A stretch of DNA of 46,136 nt from an uncultured Caryophanales bacterium. Its GTDB lineage: Bacteria > Bacillota_I > Bacilli_A > RF39 > UBA660. Of the stretch, positions 33,634 through 43,087 are shown piece by piece. The stretch is taken from positions 1-46,136 of the forward strand of contig CAMUXV010000006.1 in the NCBI GenBank assembly GCA_947164795.1, written 5' to 3'. Numbering within the stretch: the first letter of the stretch is position 1; each line of letters begins with the position of its first letter. A program made the translations under genes and the position numbers. Below the pieces are notes generated by a model, which was given only the letters and a program-made list of their open reading frames with translations, was not told the DNA's origin and did no database searches.

Positions 33634-34401
33634 TTATAAAAATAACTCTGTTAATAATATGTAATAATTAATAGTTTTATAATTAGGTTTAATATCTAGT
33701 TTTTTAAATAAATATTCTTCTGCCTCTTTAGACTCATAATTTCTTCTTAGTGATTTAACTAATATTGCTATATCATACCAATAATCAGCAATTCCTGAGT
33801 CTCCTAAATCAATAAATCCTGTTACTTTATCATTTTTAAAGAATATATTTGGCAAACTTAAATCACCATGCGATAAGCATAATTTTTCTTCATTTATTTT
33901 ATTATCTACTAAATATTTATATAGGTTTTCTGTACTACCAAATCTTTTTTGATTTTCTTCATTCATATCTTCTTTAGTAACTAATTTATTATCAATATTA
34001 TATTTAGCTACTGATAATTTTATATCTAAATTATTATATATTGGGCAGTTATTTATATCGTATTCTTGTAACATTTTTAAAGCATCTGCTGCTAAATCAA
34101 TTACACGATGCATATCATCAAATATTTCATCGCAGCAGATCATATCTCCATCTAATTTTCTTGTTATTAATGTACTATATGCTCCATCGTAATTAAAATA
34201 TATAACTTCTGGTACTGGTATTTTATTTTTTAAATAATTAAACATAAAATACTCTCTATCTAGTTTATTTCCTTTAGCTTGTTTTATATAGTAAATATCA
34301 TTATCTTTAACTATTTCTCTAACACTATCTCCAGAACAACCAATATTAATATCGTTTACTGTAGCATTTTTTATAAATTCTTTTATATAAGTATTATCCA
34401 T
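33634..34401 (-). CDS. APH(3')-type aminoglycoside phosphotransferase homologue
   Basis: The 255-residue antibiotic-kinase fold protein has Brenner motif LSHGDLSLPNIFFKNDKV (catalytic Asp, Asn), the DFG-equivalent GFIDLGDSGIADYWYDIA, and the C-terminal sequence DIKPNYKTINYYILLTELF, which closely follows APH(3')-III (IKPDWEKIKYYILLDELF). The N-lobe has YYIKQAKGNKLDREYFMFNYL. The family phosphorylates the 3'-hydroxyl of kanamycin/neomycin. One visible change is GRSG to GDSG after the metal-binding Asp. Resistance activity is plausible but untested. Confidence 0.88.
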   Translation of the reverse strand: MDNTYIKEFIKNATVNDINIGCSGDSVREIVKDNDIYYIKQAKGNKLDREYFMFNYLKNKIPVPEVIYFNYDGAYSTLITRKLDGDMICCDEIFDDMHRVIDLAADALKMLQEYDINNCPIYNNLDIKLSVAKYNIDNKLVTKEDMNEENQKRFGSTENLYKYLVDNKINEEKLCLSHGDLSLPNIFFKNDKVTGFIDLGDSGIADYWYDIAILVKSLRRNYESKEAEEYLFKKLDIKPNYKTINYYILLTELFL

Positions 34402-34460
34402 AGTTTCACCTTCTTCGTATTTATATTATCATAAGTGTGTAAGCTTATCAACCAATTATG

Positions 34461-34487
34461 AAAAAGAAGATAATTTTTAAGTTATCT
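34461..34487 (-). terminator. terminator downstream of the CYTH gene
   Basis: Stem AGATAA / TTATCT followed by TCTTTTTC on the minus strand. Confidence 0.65.
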
Positions 34488-34494
34488 CCTAACA

Positions 34495-35124
34495 TTATTT
34501 TATTATAGGCATCTTTTTATCAAAAGTAACTTCATTATATCTTTCAATGCCTTGTTCATTACATAATTCTAAATATTTGTCATCCCAAGATAATCTATAT
34601 GCATTATTAATATTTAGTCCAAGTTTATCTACCCATGTTTTTACTACTTCTTCTGGATTCTTAGTTAAACTTTTATTTTCTATTTCGACACATACTCCAA
34701 AAGGATATTCATCTAATGATACCTCAATATCTTCATTCTCATAAACAGTTCTATATCTTTCATAACTCTCTACTACTTCAAAGTGCATAACATTATTTAT
34801 TATAAAGATAAAGTTATCTATATCTTCTGGATTAATTCTAACTTCTTTTTCTTCTTCTTTATTTACTTCAGTTTCAGTCGTACTTTTTAATCTTCTTTTC
34901 CAACTTAATTTACATTTTGTTTCCTTTTCATTTGAAGATATTCTAAGTCTAAATCTTCCATCTATTTCTTTATCATAAAAATCAAATCTCTTATCCGAAT
35001 GGTTATACTGAATAGTCTTTTCGTATGTTCTTAGTTTTTTTGTTAGTTCAGTCATTCCATCTAAATTTTGAATAATTTTCTCTATCTCTTCCATCCCATA
35101 ATAAAATCTTACCTCGTACTCCAT
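34495..35124 (-). CDS. CYTH-like domain protein
   Basis: The 209-residue protein opens with EYEVRF, the ExExK-like signature strand of CYTH (CyaB/thiamine triphosphatase) proteins. It continues with the basic strands GRFRLRISS, CKLSWKRRL, YERYRTVYE and the acidic metal-site strands DIEVSLDEYPFGVCVEIE. Such tunnels hydrolyse triphosphates or bind phosphorylated nucleotides. Exact activity unknown. It is a single gene with a terminator. Confidence 0.8.
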   Translation of the reverse strand: MEYEVRFYYGMEEIEKIIQNLDGMTELTKKLRTYEKTIQYNHSDKRFDFYDKEIDGRFRLRISSNEKETKCKLSWKRRLKSTTETEVNKEEEKEVRINPEDIDNFIFIINNVMHFEVVESYERYRTVYENEDIEVSLDEYPFGVCVEIENKSLTKNPEEVVKTWVDKLGLNINNAYRLSWDDKYLELCNEQGIERYNEVTFDKKMPIIK

Positions 35125-35202
35125 TTAATTCACTCTCCCATACTTTTTTCAATAAAATTCCTCTAAAATTATTATACCAATTTACATGCAATAAGCAAGT
35201 AC

Positions 35203-37005
35203 TTATTTTAAATACTTGCTTATTTTTTCTAATACTTTATTTTTATCTAATGGTTTTAGAATATAATCAATAAAACCATATTTTAAATATTCTTCATTAT
35301 ATTCATAATCATTATTCTTAGTAAGTAATACTACTTTAGTATTAAAGTTTTTAATATTCTTTAATTTAGTAATTACTTCTATACCACTAAGTGGTTTCAT
35401 TTCTTCATCTAATAATATTAAATCATACTTTTCTTTATTTCTTATTTTATCTAGACATTCTTTACCTAGACTTACTATATCTAATTCAATATTAGTATTA
35501 GATAATATCTTAGTAAATAATTTCTGACTAGATATGTTATCATCTACGAGTAATATTCTTTTCTTATCTAATTCTTTATTATATTTAGATGATTTACTTT
35601 TTTCTTCATATACTTTTTGATCTAATATTATTTTAATAGAAGTACCACTACCATAAGTACTAGATGGTACTATAGTCCCATTCATTAAAGTAATTAATTT
35701 TTTAGCATTATATAGACTATTATTTAAATTAGTACTATCTTCTTCTTTTTTAGTGTTTAAAGCTCTATTTAATTCTTCTATCTTCATACCAGTACCAGAG
35801 TCTTCTACTGTAATAATTAATCTTGCTATATCATTTTTAATAATAGTATTTACATTTAATTCAATATAACCTTTTTCTGTATACTTATAACTATTTTCTA
35901 ATAATATATCGATTACTTTCTTTAAACTAACACTATCTCCATATAAATACTGTGGAAGTGTTGTATCAATATTACTTCTAAAAGATAATCCTTTGTCTTT
36001 ACACTTTTCTTTATAATTAGTTATTAACTGTTTCAATAATAATTTAATATTATATTTATTATTATATATTTTAATACTAGAAGTATCGATACTAGATATA
36101 TCTAATATTTCATTAGTCATAGTAGTAAATTTAGCAGTACTTCCCTTAATATCTCTAGTGGTTTCTTTTATTAATTCTTTATCTACTTTCTTATTATCTA
36201 TTTCATCTAATATATAATCAGCACTATCATCAATATCTTTAGTAATACTTCTTATATCATTAGTCATATTATATAAGAACAATGTTTTTTCTTCATTAGC
36301 ATTATCTGATATTTCTTTAGCTCTATGAACCTCTTCGAGCATTTTCATATCTGGGTTCTCAATTGTGAAATACATTAAATATCCAATAATCATTCCTAAT
36401 AAAGAGTTTAAATAATTAAAATCAGGGTTTATTGTTTGCACAAAAATAAAAATTGTGGTTAATATTATTGTTGAGTATATTGGAATATATTTCTTTTCTT
36501 TTATATTCTTATAATTCTTTAATACTAATACTATGTTAAATATGGTAAAAATTGCTCCTACTACATATGTCAAATATATAAGAGGGCCATCAACCATTAT
36601 TTTCTTGTCAATAACTTCTAAATTAATTGGAATAAAATATAATAAAATACTTAAATACAATAACAAGTCGATGTTATTAGTTTTCTTTATAACACTATTT
36701 TCTTTTTTTTCAGAAATTGCATATGTGTAAAAACTCAAAAGCAACAGCCAATCTAAAATAATGATAGTATAAGTTTTTTCCAAAAGATTTGCAAAAACAT
36801 TAACTGAATTACTCAAAGTAGTAACAATACCAAAGGAAAGACCAAATATACTTCCAAATAGAGAAAAAACAATTAATCTAGCAAATATACTATGTTCAAT
36901 TCTTTTTATCCTTGGTTTAGAAAAATAAAATATATTTAACATTATTATCATAAATAAGTTTAATATATTTATTGATATTATTTGAATAGTTACATTATCT
37001 ATCAC
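35203..37005 (-). CDS. membrane hybrid histidine kinase lacking the phospho-acceptor His
   Basis: The 600-residue protein has six or seven N-terminal membrane helices (about 1-215), a dimerisation helix pair, an ATPase domain (LLENSYKYTEKG, VEDSGTGMKIEEL, STYGSGTSIKI) and a C-terminal receiver domain (ILLVDDN, LILLDEEM, LLTKN, LKPLD) with all phosphorylation residues. Where kinases have MSHEIR, this one reads MTNDIR, with Asn249 in place of the catalytic His, so normal autophosphorylation should fail. GTG is used as start with GGAGGT upstream. There is no terminator in the 57 bases after the acyl-AMP ligase, so it may be the last gene of that operon. Confidence 0.85.
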   Translation of the reverse strand: MIDNVTIQIISINILNLFMIIMLNIFYFSKPRIKRIEHSIFARLIVFSLFGSIFGLSFGIVTTLSNSVNVFANLLEKTYTIIILDWLLLLSFYTYAISEKKENSVIKKTNNIDLLLYLSILLYFIPINLEVIDKKIMVDGPLIYLTYVVGAIFTIFNIVLVLKNYKNIKEKKYIPIYSTIILTTIFIFVQTINPDFNYLNSLLGMIIGYLMYFTIENPDMKMLEEVHRAKEISDNANEEKTLFLYNMTNDIRSITKDIDDSADYILDEIDNKKVDKELIKETTRDIKGSTAKFTTMTNEILDISSIDTSSIKIYNNKYNIKLLLKQLITNYKEKCKDKGLSFRSNIDTTLPQYLYGDSVSLKKVIDILLENSYKYTEKGYIELNVNTIIKNDIARLIITVEDSGTGMKIEELNRALNTKKEEDSTNLNNSLYNAKKLITLMNGTIVPSSTYGSGTSIKIILDQKVYEEKSKSSKYNKELDKKRILLVDDNISSQKLFTKILSNTNIELDIVSLGKECLDKIRNKEKYDLILLDEEMKPLSGIEVITKLKNIKNFNTKVVLLTKNNDYEYNEEYLKYGFIDYILKPLDKNKVLEKISKYLK

Positions 37006-37062
37006 ACTAACCTCCTACTCTTTATATAAAATATATCATACTTTTCTTACAAAATATACATA

Positions 37063-39009
37063 TTATTTACTAAGTACAAGTTTTTTTGAATTACTTTTTG
37101 GAGGGATTATTTTTATCTCACCGACCGAAATATTTGTTTCATCTATTTCAATAGTATATTCTCTTCCATCTATCTTATGTTCTAGTAAGCATTTATAATC
37201 ATATTTTGAATTTTTTGTTAATGGCATTTCATCAAGAAATCTAATTTTAGTTGGTATTTGCCTTGTTGAAATATCTTTATTATTGATAAGCTTATTTAAA
37301 ATGTTTTCAACTATACTTTTTTTATCTAAATTTATATATTCTGCATTTAAAGTAATGTTTGCAATAGCCATATTTCCCCTTTTTTCTTCATCATAATACT
37401 CATTAATGATACATTCACTAATTTCATCACATTCCGAAATAATTTGTTCCATCACATATGGCTTATATTTATAACCGTCAAATCTGGTAAATGTTCTATC
37501 AATTCTTGTATTAAAAGACATACTGCCATCTGATTCCATATTTATCAAATCACCAGTTTTTATGCAATCAATTCCATCTATTACATAATGAGGTACTATA
37601 GTTTCACCATCTAAAATTCCCAAAGAAACTGATGGAGATGACGCATATGCTTCACCAGTTATAATTTTATGATTTTCATCGAATTTAAGTGGTTTTCTAG
37701 TAGTTGGATCTATTATTATGTAATTCATATATGGCAAAGGTCTTCCAATGCTGCCTATTTTTTCTTCTTTATGATATTTAATACTCGTACTTCCTGTGCA
37801 CTCGCTCATACCATAACCATATTCAAGTCTACAATTTTCTGCATTGTGTTTTTTCAAAAATACTTGCATTTCTTTTTCTCTTGGAAATTCTCCTCCACCT
37901 ACTGTGATTCTTTTTAAAAATGATAAATCTTTTCCATCTAAGTAATGATTATCCATAAGAGGATTTAACATAGTTGGAGCTGCTATCACCATATTAGGTT
38001 TTGTTTTATATATTTTTCTTGGTAAATCATCCGGAGTAAACTCTGGTATTTGAATCATTTTAGCTCCACAGCAAAATCCATAATGAGCAACATCGCCTAT
38101 ACCAAACGAAGCAAAATATGGTAATAAATGAAAGACACTATCTGAAGTTGAATATCTTTCACCAGTTGCAAATATTTGCTGCACGTGTGTATTTAAATTT
38201 TCATTCGTAAGTGGTATTGGCTTAGGCATGGCTCCTGAAGTTCCCGATGTATGAACAATTAAAGCTAATTCATTAGGGCTATAAACGTTATTAATAACTT
38301 TGTTATATCTACTATTATTAATTAAATCATTATATCTAATAATATTCAATTTTGATTTTTTTAACACATCATTTATATGTTCATTATTTTTTTTCATTAA
38401 AGAAAGTTTATCTTTAAGTTTTTTTAAACTATCTATATTATAACCATTTTTATCTATTTCATCAAACAAATATCCAAACTGAGCACGATTATTCATTGCA
38501 TCGTTTATTGAAAAAATAACAACTGGTTCAATCCCTATTTCCTTTAATTCATCCTCTACTTTGCTAAAAAAGGTTTCATAGCATTGATCCAGAATAATGA
38601 TATGTTTTATCTTTTCCTTTTTTATTATCTCAATTATTTTTTTTCCAGTTATTGTTGAGTTAATACTATCTGGTCTTGGATCATAAAAATCTGAAACAGC
38701 ACCTATTTTTGAAGCAGCATAAAATAAATTTGCTGTTGTAGATAAAGTTGGTAATATGGATAGAATTCTATCTTTTTTAACTACTCCAATTGCGCTTAAT
38801 CCTTTTGCTAAATTACTTATGTTATCAATCATTTTGCCATAAGATATTTTATATCCATAAAATTCTGTGGCAATGCTACTTAAGTGTCCGTTAATGTTCG
38901 AAATAAAAAAATCATAGACCGTTTCTTCTGATAATGGTTCAAAATATCTTTTATCATAATATTCAAGCCATGGTTTATCAATATGTGGATATCCTGTTAT
39001 TTCTTTCAT
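37063..39009 (-). CDS. acyl-AMP ligase (adenylate-forming ANL superfamily)
   Basis: This 648-residue enzyme activates a carboxylic acid with ATP. ANL core motifs are present: A3 IVHTSGTSGAMPKPIPLT, A4/A5 region EYGYGMSECTG, A7 CIKTGDLIN, A8 RIDRTFTRFDGYKYKP and A10 lysine in PLTKNSKYDYK. No carrier protein or condensation domain is fused, so it is a stand-alone ligase making acyl-AMP or acyl-CoA. The start is the ATG with GGGGG upstream and the usual opening KEITGYPHIDKPWL. The track's 35-residue extension has no clear ribosome site. Seventh gene of the operon; substrate unknown. Confidence 0.88.
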   Translation of the reverse strand: MKEITGYPHIDKPWLEYYDKRYFEPLSEETVYDFFISNINGHLSSIATEFYGYKISYGKMIDNISNLAKGLSAIGVVKKDRILSILPTLSTTANLFYAASKIGAVSDFYDPRPDSINSTITGKKIIEIIKKEKIKHIIILDQCYETFFSKVEDELKEIGIEPVVIFSINDAMNNRAQFGYLFDEIDKNGYNIDSLKKLKDKLSLMKKNNEHINDVLKKSKLNIIRYNDLINNSRYNKVINNVYSPNELALIVHTSGTSGAMPKPIPLTNENLNTHVQQIFATGERYSTSDSVFHLLPYFASFGIGDVAHYGFCCGAKMIQIPEFTPDDLPRKIYKTKPNMVIAAPTMLNPLMDNHYLDGKDLSFLKRITVGGGEFPREKEMQVFLKKHNAENCRLEYGYGMSECTGSTSIKYHKEEKIGSIGRPLPYMNYIIIDPTTRKPLKFDENHKIITGEAYASSPSVSLGILDGETIVPHYVIDGIDCIKTGDLINMESDGSMSFNTRIDRTFTRFDGYKYKPYVMEQIISECDEISECIINEYYDEEKRGNMAIANITLNAEYINLDKKSIVENILNKLINNKDISTRQIPTKIRFLDEMPLTKNSKYDYKCLLEHKIDGREYTIEIDETNISVGEIKIIPPKSNSKKLVLSK

Positions 39010-39115
39010 AATTAAATTCCCCCAATCAATATATTTTTTAAGTGCTAATCGAATATAATAGCGGTTAAAGATAATTTTTTTATTAATTATTAAAAAGTGT
39101 AATTCAAATATCACC

Positions 39116-40180
39116 TTATCTTCTATCGTCTATTATTATTCTATTAGCTTTTTCACTATTTGTAGTTAAAACGGAAAAATTATTGTCAATAACAATAGCA
39201 AAGGTAAAAGATACAACATCCTCTACATTTTTTTTAAATTTTTCAATATTAACTTTTTTAGACACATGAAAATTCACAGTATCTGTTGGTTCCTTAATAA
39301 TTTCAATATAATACTCACCATCAAATCCACTGTAATCTAAATGATGTAGTAGTTCATCAAAATTTATTACTTGCCCTTTTATCTTTTGAATATTATTCTT
39401 TCTTCCTAATATTTTAATAGTTTTTGTAAAATGTCCACATTTACACCTTATATTATCTAAAATAACTATATCGTTTGTCATGAAGCGTTTCATTTTAACT
39501 TTCGAAAAAATATTATTACTTGTTAGCAAAAGTATACCTGTCCCATTTTCTTTTATTATTAAATCATCTACTAATACTTCCGCATTATAATCTTTTGATA
39601 AATGCAAATTACCACACCGACATTCGCCCGCTATCATTGGAACTTGTAACATACCATAACTATCATATATTTTAGTGTTTAACATTTTTTCTATTTTATT
39701 CCTTATACCGTCAGTTAAAAGTTCACCTCCTGTAACTACAAATTTTATCTTAGCGCTGATGTCTTTTAAATATCCCTCTTTCTCTAAAATATTGCAGATT
39801 TTTAATATGTAACTTGGCATTCCGACAATGACATCAGGTAAAATATTATGGAGTTCACGTACTTTTAATTCACTTCCGTAATTTTTTCCAGAGCCTAACG
39901 GATAGACAATATGTCCCATCTCGCAAAATGTTTGAGTATAGTAATAGGCCGGCGGAAATAATCCATATCCCCAAAGAATGACAATTTTACTATTTTTTTG
40001 AAGAGGTGTTAATTTCATTAATTCCTTTAATCTTTTGTTAGCATTTTTTATTGTATTACTTGGGTATATTATACTTTTTGAAATACCGGTTGTACCTGAT
40101 GAACTAAATACTATTCCGCCTCTTTTATAAAACTTAGAATTAATATATTCATGCCACTCTTCTGTACTTATAAATTTCAT
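39116..40180 (-). CDS. PaaK/LuxE-like adenylate-forming enzyme
   Basis: This is a shorter 354-residue member of the ANL superfamily. The ATP-binding loop is IVFSSSGTTGISKSIIYPS; VILWGYGLFPPAYYYTQTF, VGMPSYILKICNIL, FVVTGGELLTDGIR and IYDSYGMLQVP follow, as in phenylacetate-CoA ligase/acyl-protein synthetase-like enzymes. Two CxC pairs (GECRCGNLH and IRCKCGHF) probably bind zinc. A RxNNIQKIKGQVIN hinge leads to a small C-terminal domain. It overlaps the GNAT gene stop (ATGA) with GAGGAG as ribosome site, so it is co-translated. Substrate unknown. Confidence 0.82.
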   Translation of the reverse strand: MKFISTEEWHEYINSKFYKRGGIVFSSSGTTGISKSIIYPSNTIKNANKRLKELMKLTPLQKNSKIVILWGYGLFPPAYYYTQTFCEMGHIVYPLGSGKNYGSELKVRELHNILPDVIVGMPSYILKICNILEKEGYLKDISAKIKFVVTGGELLTDGIRNKIEKMLNTKIYDSYGMLQVPMIAGECRCGNLHLSKDYNAEVLVDDLIIKENGTGILLLTSNNIFSKVKMKRFMTNDIVILDNIRCKCGHFTKTIKILGRKNNIQKIKGQVINFDELLHHLDYSGFDGEYYIEIIKEPTDTVNFHVSKKVNIEKFKKNVEDVVSFTFAIVIDNNFSVLTTNSEKANRIIIDDRR

Positions 40181-41268
40181 TTTTGCTCCTCTATAAATTT
40201 TGAGAATAGAATAATATCACAATTTTCTTTGTATGGTTCTCTCAATATTCCTTCACAAAAATAGTTATTCATTGATAATGTATTAGCAATCACGACTTCA
40301 CCGACAGGAACAAAAATTGAAATCTTTCTTCTTTTTAGTAAACAAGCACTTTGTTCTATTTCATTAACTAATTCTAAAATATTTTTTTCATTTAAGTAAG
40401 AATTACTAATTAGAAAAGGAGATACCTTGTAATTTCCTCCCCGTTTAGGAGTCGCTACAACCAAACACTCAATTTCATCATTTTCTAAGACAATAAAGGA
40501 ATCTTTACACTTATGTTCATAAACTAATTTGTTTTCTCCACAAGAACCCGTTACGATAGCTTTAGTAAATGTTCTATCAATATCGTCGAAATACATTTTC
40601 ATATTTTCACAAATAAAATCATTAAGTTTTTCGCAATTAATTTCTAATAGGTTATTTTTAATTATTTTTTTTATTAAGTTAGGTCCTTGATTCGTTCTAA
40701 CAGGAATGCATTCCTTGTTATTATTTTTTTTATTAAAAAACTTGCCACATACACGATCTGAAGAATTTTTAGAATAGTTTTTGCATAATACTGCTTCCAA
40801 TTTCAAATTTAATTTACTATAATCTAAAACGGCTGTAGAATAATTATTTATAGGTGCAGTTACATAAACTTTTCTTGCACCATTTTTAACATAATTATTG
40901 CATACCATTTCAATCATTTCTTTTGCGAATCCTTTTCCTCGGTATTCTGGTAATAAGCATGTCGGTCCTAATTTTATAGAGCCACCTCTTTTTCTAGTTA
41001 TTACTTCAAATCCTATTGGTAAATCATCGTAAAAACAGATCCAAATATCCTTTCCTAACGTAAAAAAACCATATTCATCAAATCCTTTTTTATCTATTTC
41101 AATTAATCTCTTAGCAAAAGATTCATCGATATCATCGTAACTATCTTTTATATTTTGTGTGACGAGATTAATAAAAATTTCATTGTAAATAGGATATTTT
41201 TTTAATCTTTGTATTGATAGTTTTTCAAATATATTTTGATTATTTTTACATTTTAAAATCTTATTCAT
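40177..41268 (-). CDS. tandem GNAT acetyltransferase
   Basis: This 363-residue protein has two GNAT-like halves. The first (about residues 45-165) is complete: WICFYDDLPIGFEVITR, LGPTCLLPEYRGKGFAKEMIEMV (acetyl-CoA loop RGKGFA) and ARKVYVTAPINNYSTAVLDY. The second (about 210-360) keeps the strands (ECLVVATPKRGGNYKVSPFLI, RKISIFVPVGEVVIANTL) but lacks the acetyl-CoA loop and is probably structural or substrate-binding. Short joins tie it to the ASCH gene upstream and the PaaK-like gene downstream. The start is the ATG at 41268, preceded by GGTGA; the track start overlaps that site. It likely acylates the pathway's product. Confidence 0.8.
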   Translation of the reverse strand: MNKILKCKNNQNIFEKLSIQRLKKYPIYNEIFINLVTQNIKDSYDDIDESFAKRLIEIDKKGFDEYGFFTLGKDIWICFYDDLPIGFEVITRKRGGSIKLGPTCLLPEYRGKGFAKEMIEMVCNNYVKNGARKVYVTAPINNYSTAVLDYSKLNLKLEAVLCKNYSKNSSDRVCGKFFNKKNNNKECIPVRTNQGPNLIKKIIKNNLLEINCEKLNDFICENMKMYFDDIDRTFTKAIVTGSCGENKLVYEHKCKDSFIVLENDEIECLVVATPKRGGNYKVSPFLISNSYLNEKNILELVNEIEQSACLLKRRKISIFVPVGEVVIANTLSMNNYFCEGILREPYKENCDIILFSKFIEEQK

Positions 41269-41272
41269 ATAA

Positions 41273-41719
41273 TTATTCACCACTTTTATTTATACTTATT
41301 AGATTATCTATTATATCATTTTTGTTAATATATATAAAATTCTGAGGTGCCTTAAAATTGGGGTTACCTAAAATTATTTTTTCTAAATTTATGGACTTTT
41401 TATATCTTTTTGGATTAATAACTTCAATAGCGCAACATTCTTTTTTATTTTTATAATAATTCTTAAACCATTCTAATGCTTTTATATCTTTTTCATTACC
41501 AGTTATATGCATTAATTCATTAAATGAACATTTCAAAATCCTACCGGCAGTAAATTCACCCACTATTGCTTTTTCTTCTTTCGATGAATAAACCACAATA
41601 GTCAAATTGTCATCATCACATATTTTAGGAAGATTTTTTCTAAATTCCCAATGTTTTGTTCCATTAAATATCTTGTTTGAATATTTAGTCATAATTGACA
41701 TTAAAACCTTTTTTTCCAT
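41273..41719 (-). CDS. ASCH-domain protein
   Basis: The 148-residue protein opens VLMSIMTKYSNKIFNGTKHWEFRKN and continues with LTIVVYSSKEEKAIVGEFTAGRIL, the strand pattern of ASCH (PUA-related) domains. The fold binds RNA or nucleotides, and some members act on modified cytidines. The C-terminal part (INPKRYKKSINLEKIILGNPNFKAPQNFIYI) matches single-domain ASCH proteins. Second-to-fourth position in the operon among nucleoside-processing genes supports a nucleotide or RNA ligand. No catalytic proof in sequence. Confidence 0.8.
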   Translation of the reverse strand: MEKKVLMSIMTKYSNKIFNGTKHWEFRKNLPKICDDDNLTIVVYSSKEEKAIVGEFTAGRILKCSFNELMHITGNEKDIKALEWFKNYYKNKKECCAIEVINPKRYKKSINLEKIILGNPNFKAPQNFIYINKNDIIDNLISINKSGE

Positions 41720-41724
41720 AAAAC

Positions 41725-42162
41725 TTAAATCTCCTCTATTTCTTTAATTATTGTATTTATTAAGTCTTCTATATTTTGATGATATTTAGTTTTATATAAT
41801 GTTTTTGTTGATCCATATTCTATCATTATATTGACTCCATTTCCTTCAGATTTTCTAATATCAGTTCTGATACAAATACTTTTTTTATTATTTGCATAGG
41901 CATAACCCAATTCCCAGGCTACACCTGAATCTACATCTGCTCCATCAACGATGGCAAGAACAATGTCAGAATTATTTATATTATTTTTACACCCTTCAAA
42001 AATTGGATACATATCATATTTACCATCCGTTTCTATTGGAGATACAGTTTGTGGCAAAAAAACCTTAAATTTTCCTGTGCTCTCAATTTTATCTGCTATA
42101 TATTTATTTATATTTCTTTCTAGTGTTGTAAATAGAGGAGCAGCCAAATAAATCTTTTTCAT
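41725..42162 (-). CDS. nucleoside 2-deoxyribosyltransferase family protein
   Basis: The 145-residue protein carries KIYLAAPLFTTLERNIN (base-binding loop) and IVLAIVDGADVDSGVAWELGYAYAN, holding the catalytic Asp and the nucleophilic Glu of the family. The end reads NIMIEYGSTKTLY. These enzymes exchange or hydrolyse the N-glycosidic bond of (deoxy)nucleosides or nucleotides, as in the salvage transferases and the BlsM/MilB-type hydrolases of nucleoside antibiotic pathways. It overlaps the PfkB gene stop by four bases. This is the best clue that the operon handles a nucleoside. Confidence 0.92.
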   Translation of the reverse strand: MKKIYLAAPLFTTLERNINKYIADKIESTGKFKVFLPQTVSPIETDGKYDMYPIFEGCKNNINNSDIVLAIVDGADVDSGVAWELGYAYANNKKSICIRTDIRKSEGNGVNIMIEYGSTKTLYKTKYHQNIEDLINTIIKEIEEI

Positions 42163-43079
42163 TTCATTCTCCTCCTAGTTTCTTTTATTTTTCTTACTTT
42201 TTCGATATCAGGATAGGAAGTGTTGCTTTCAACCGAAATTGCAGCTAATGTGCTGGCAAATTTTGCACAATCACTATAACTCCAATTTTGAGATATTCCA
42301 TATACTATACCTGCTGAATAAGAGTCCCCTGCTCCAACTGGTGAATTTGCTAATGCTTCATCAGCGGCTACCATCTCAATAAATCCGTTATCATAAAATA
42401 CTTTTGAACCAACTTTTCCATATGTAACAAAAATTGCTCTTAAATTATTATTAATTTTAAATAATAGTCTTAAATCATCAATTTTTAATTTGCTTTTTAA
42501 GGCATTAACTTCTTCTTCATTTCCAATTAAAATGCAACTTTTTTTAATCATTGCATTTAAATATAATTCTGTATTTAGAAAATAATTACTAACATTATGA
42601 ATAATAATTTTATTTTTTTCATTAATTATATTAAGTAATTCCAAATTATACTTTTTTTGATGTGTTGAAAAATAAAATATATCTGATTCTTCACAGATTT
42701 GTTTTTGTTTTTGCGTAACTTTAAATTCAAGCGATGCTGGTTTAAAAAATGAAATACAATTCTCCTCTTTTTTCGTTATTGCAATAAAAACTTCATACAT
42801 TTCTTCGCAAGTATTATCACAATATATTCCATCAACATTTACACCATTATATTGCAAAAAATTAAAATATTTTTTTGCAACTGGATTATTGGGGATTGAG
42901 GTTAAATAACTACAATCACATCCTAAACAAGATAAAGTCAAGGCAACAATAGCTCCTCGTCCACCCATACATTTTGTATTATCATACACATATCCAACAT
43001 CATCTATTTTTGGCAATTCTTCAACTCTTAGTAACGTATCATGAGTCATATTTCCAATACATACAATTTTTTTCTCCAT
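42159..43079 (-). CDS. PfkB-family carbohydrate/nucleoside kinase
   Basis: This 306-residue ribokinase-like kinase has an N-terminal GNMTHDTLLRVEELP, the substrate-side GG in CMGGRGAIVALTLSCLG, and the C-terminal signature SPVGAGDSYSAGIVYG with the catalytic Asp and anion hole; the usual DTxGAGD has Ser-Pro in place of Asp-Thr. The neighbouring deoxyribosyltransferase suggests a sugar or nucleoside substrate. The start is the ATG with AGGGGGAT upstream, eight bases after the Nudix stop; the track's TTG start is rejected. Confidence 0.9.
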   Translation of the reverse strand: MEKKIVCIGNMTHDTLLRVEELPKIDDVGYVYDNTKCMGGRGAIVALTLSCLGCDCSYLTSIPNNPVAKKYFNFLQYNGVNVDGIYCDNTCEEMYEVFIAITKKEENCISFFKPASLEFKVTQKQKQICEESDIFYFSTHQKKYNLELLNIINEKNKIIIHNVSNYFLNTELYLNAMIKKSCILIGNEEEVNALKSKLKIDDLRLLFKINNNLRAIFVTYGKVGSKVFYDNGFIEMVAADEALANSPVGAGDSYSAGIVYGISQNWSYSDCAKFASTLAAISVESNTSYPDIEKVRKIKETRRRMK

Positions 43080-43087
43080 AAATCCCC

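Noticed and set aside
35192-35222. TAAGCAAGTA / TACTTGCTTA dyad at the end of the histidine kinase gene as its terminator
   Set aside because: On the minus strand it is followed by TTGCATG rather than a T run, so it is not a convincing terminator for that gene.
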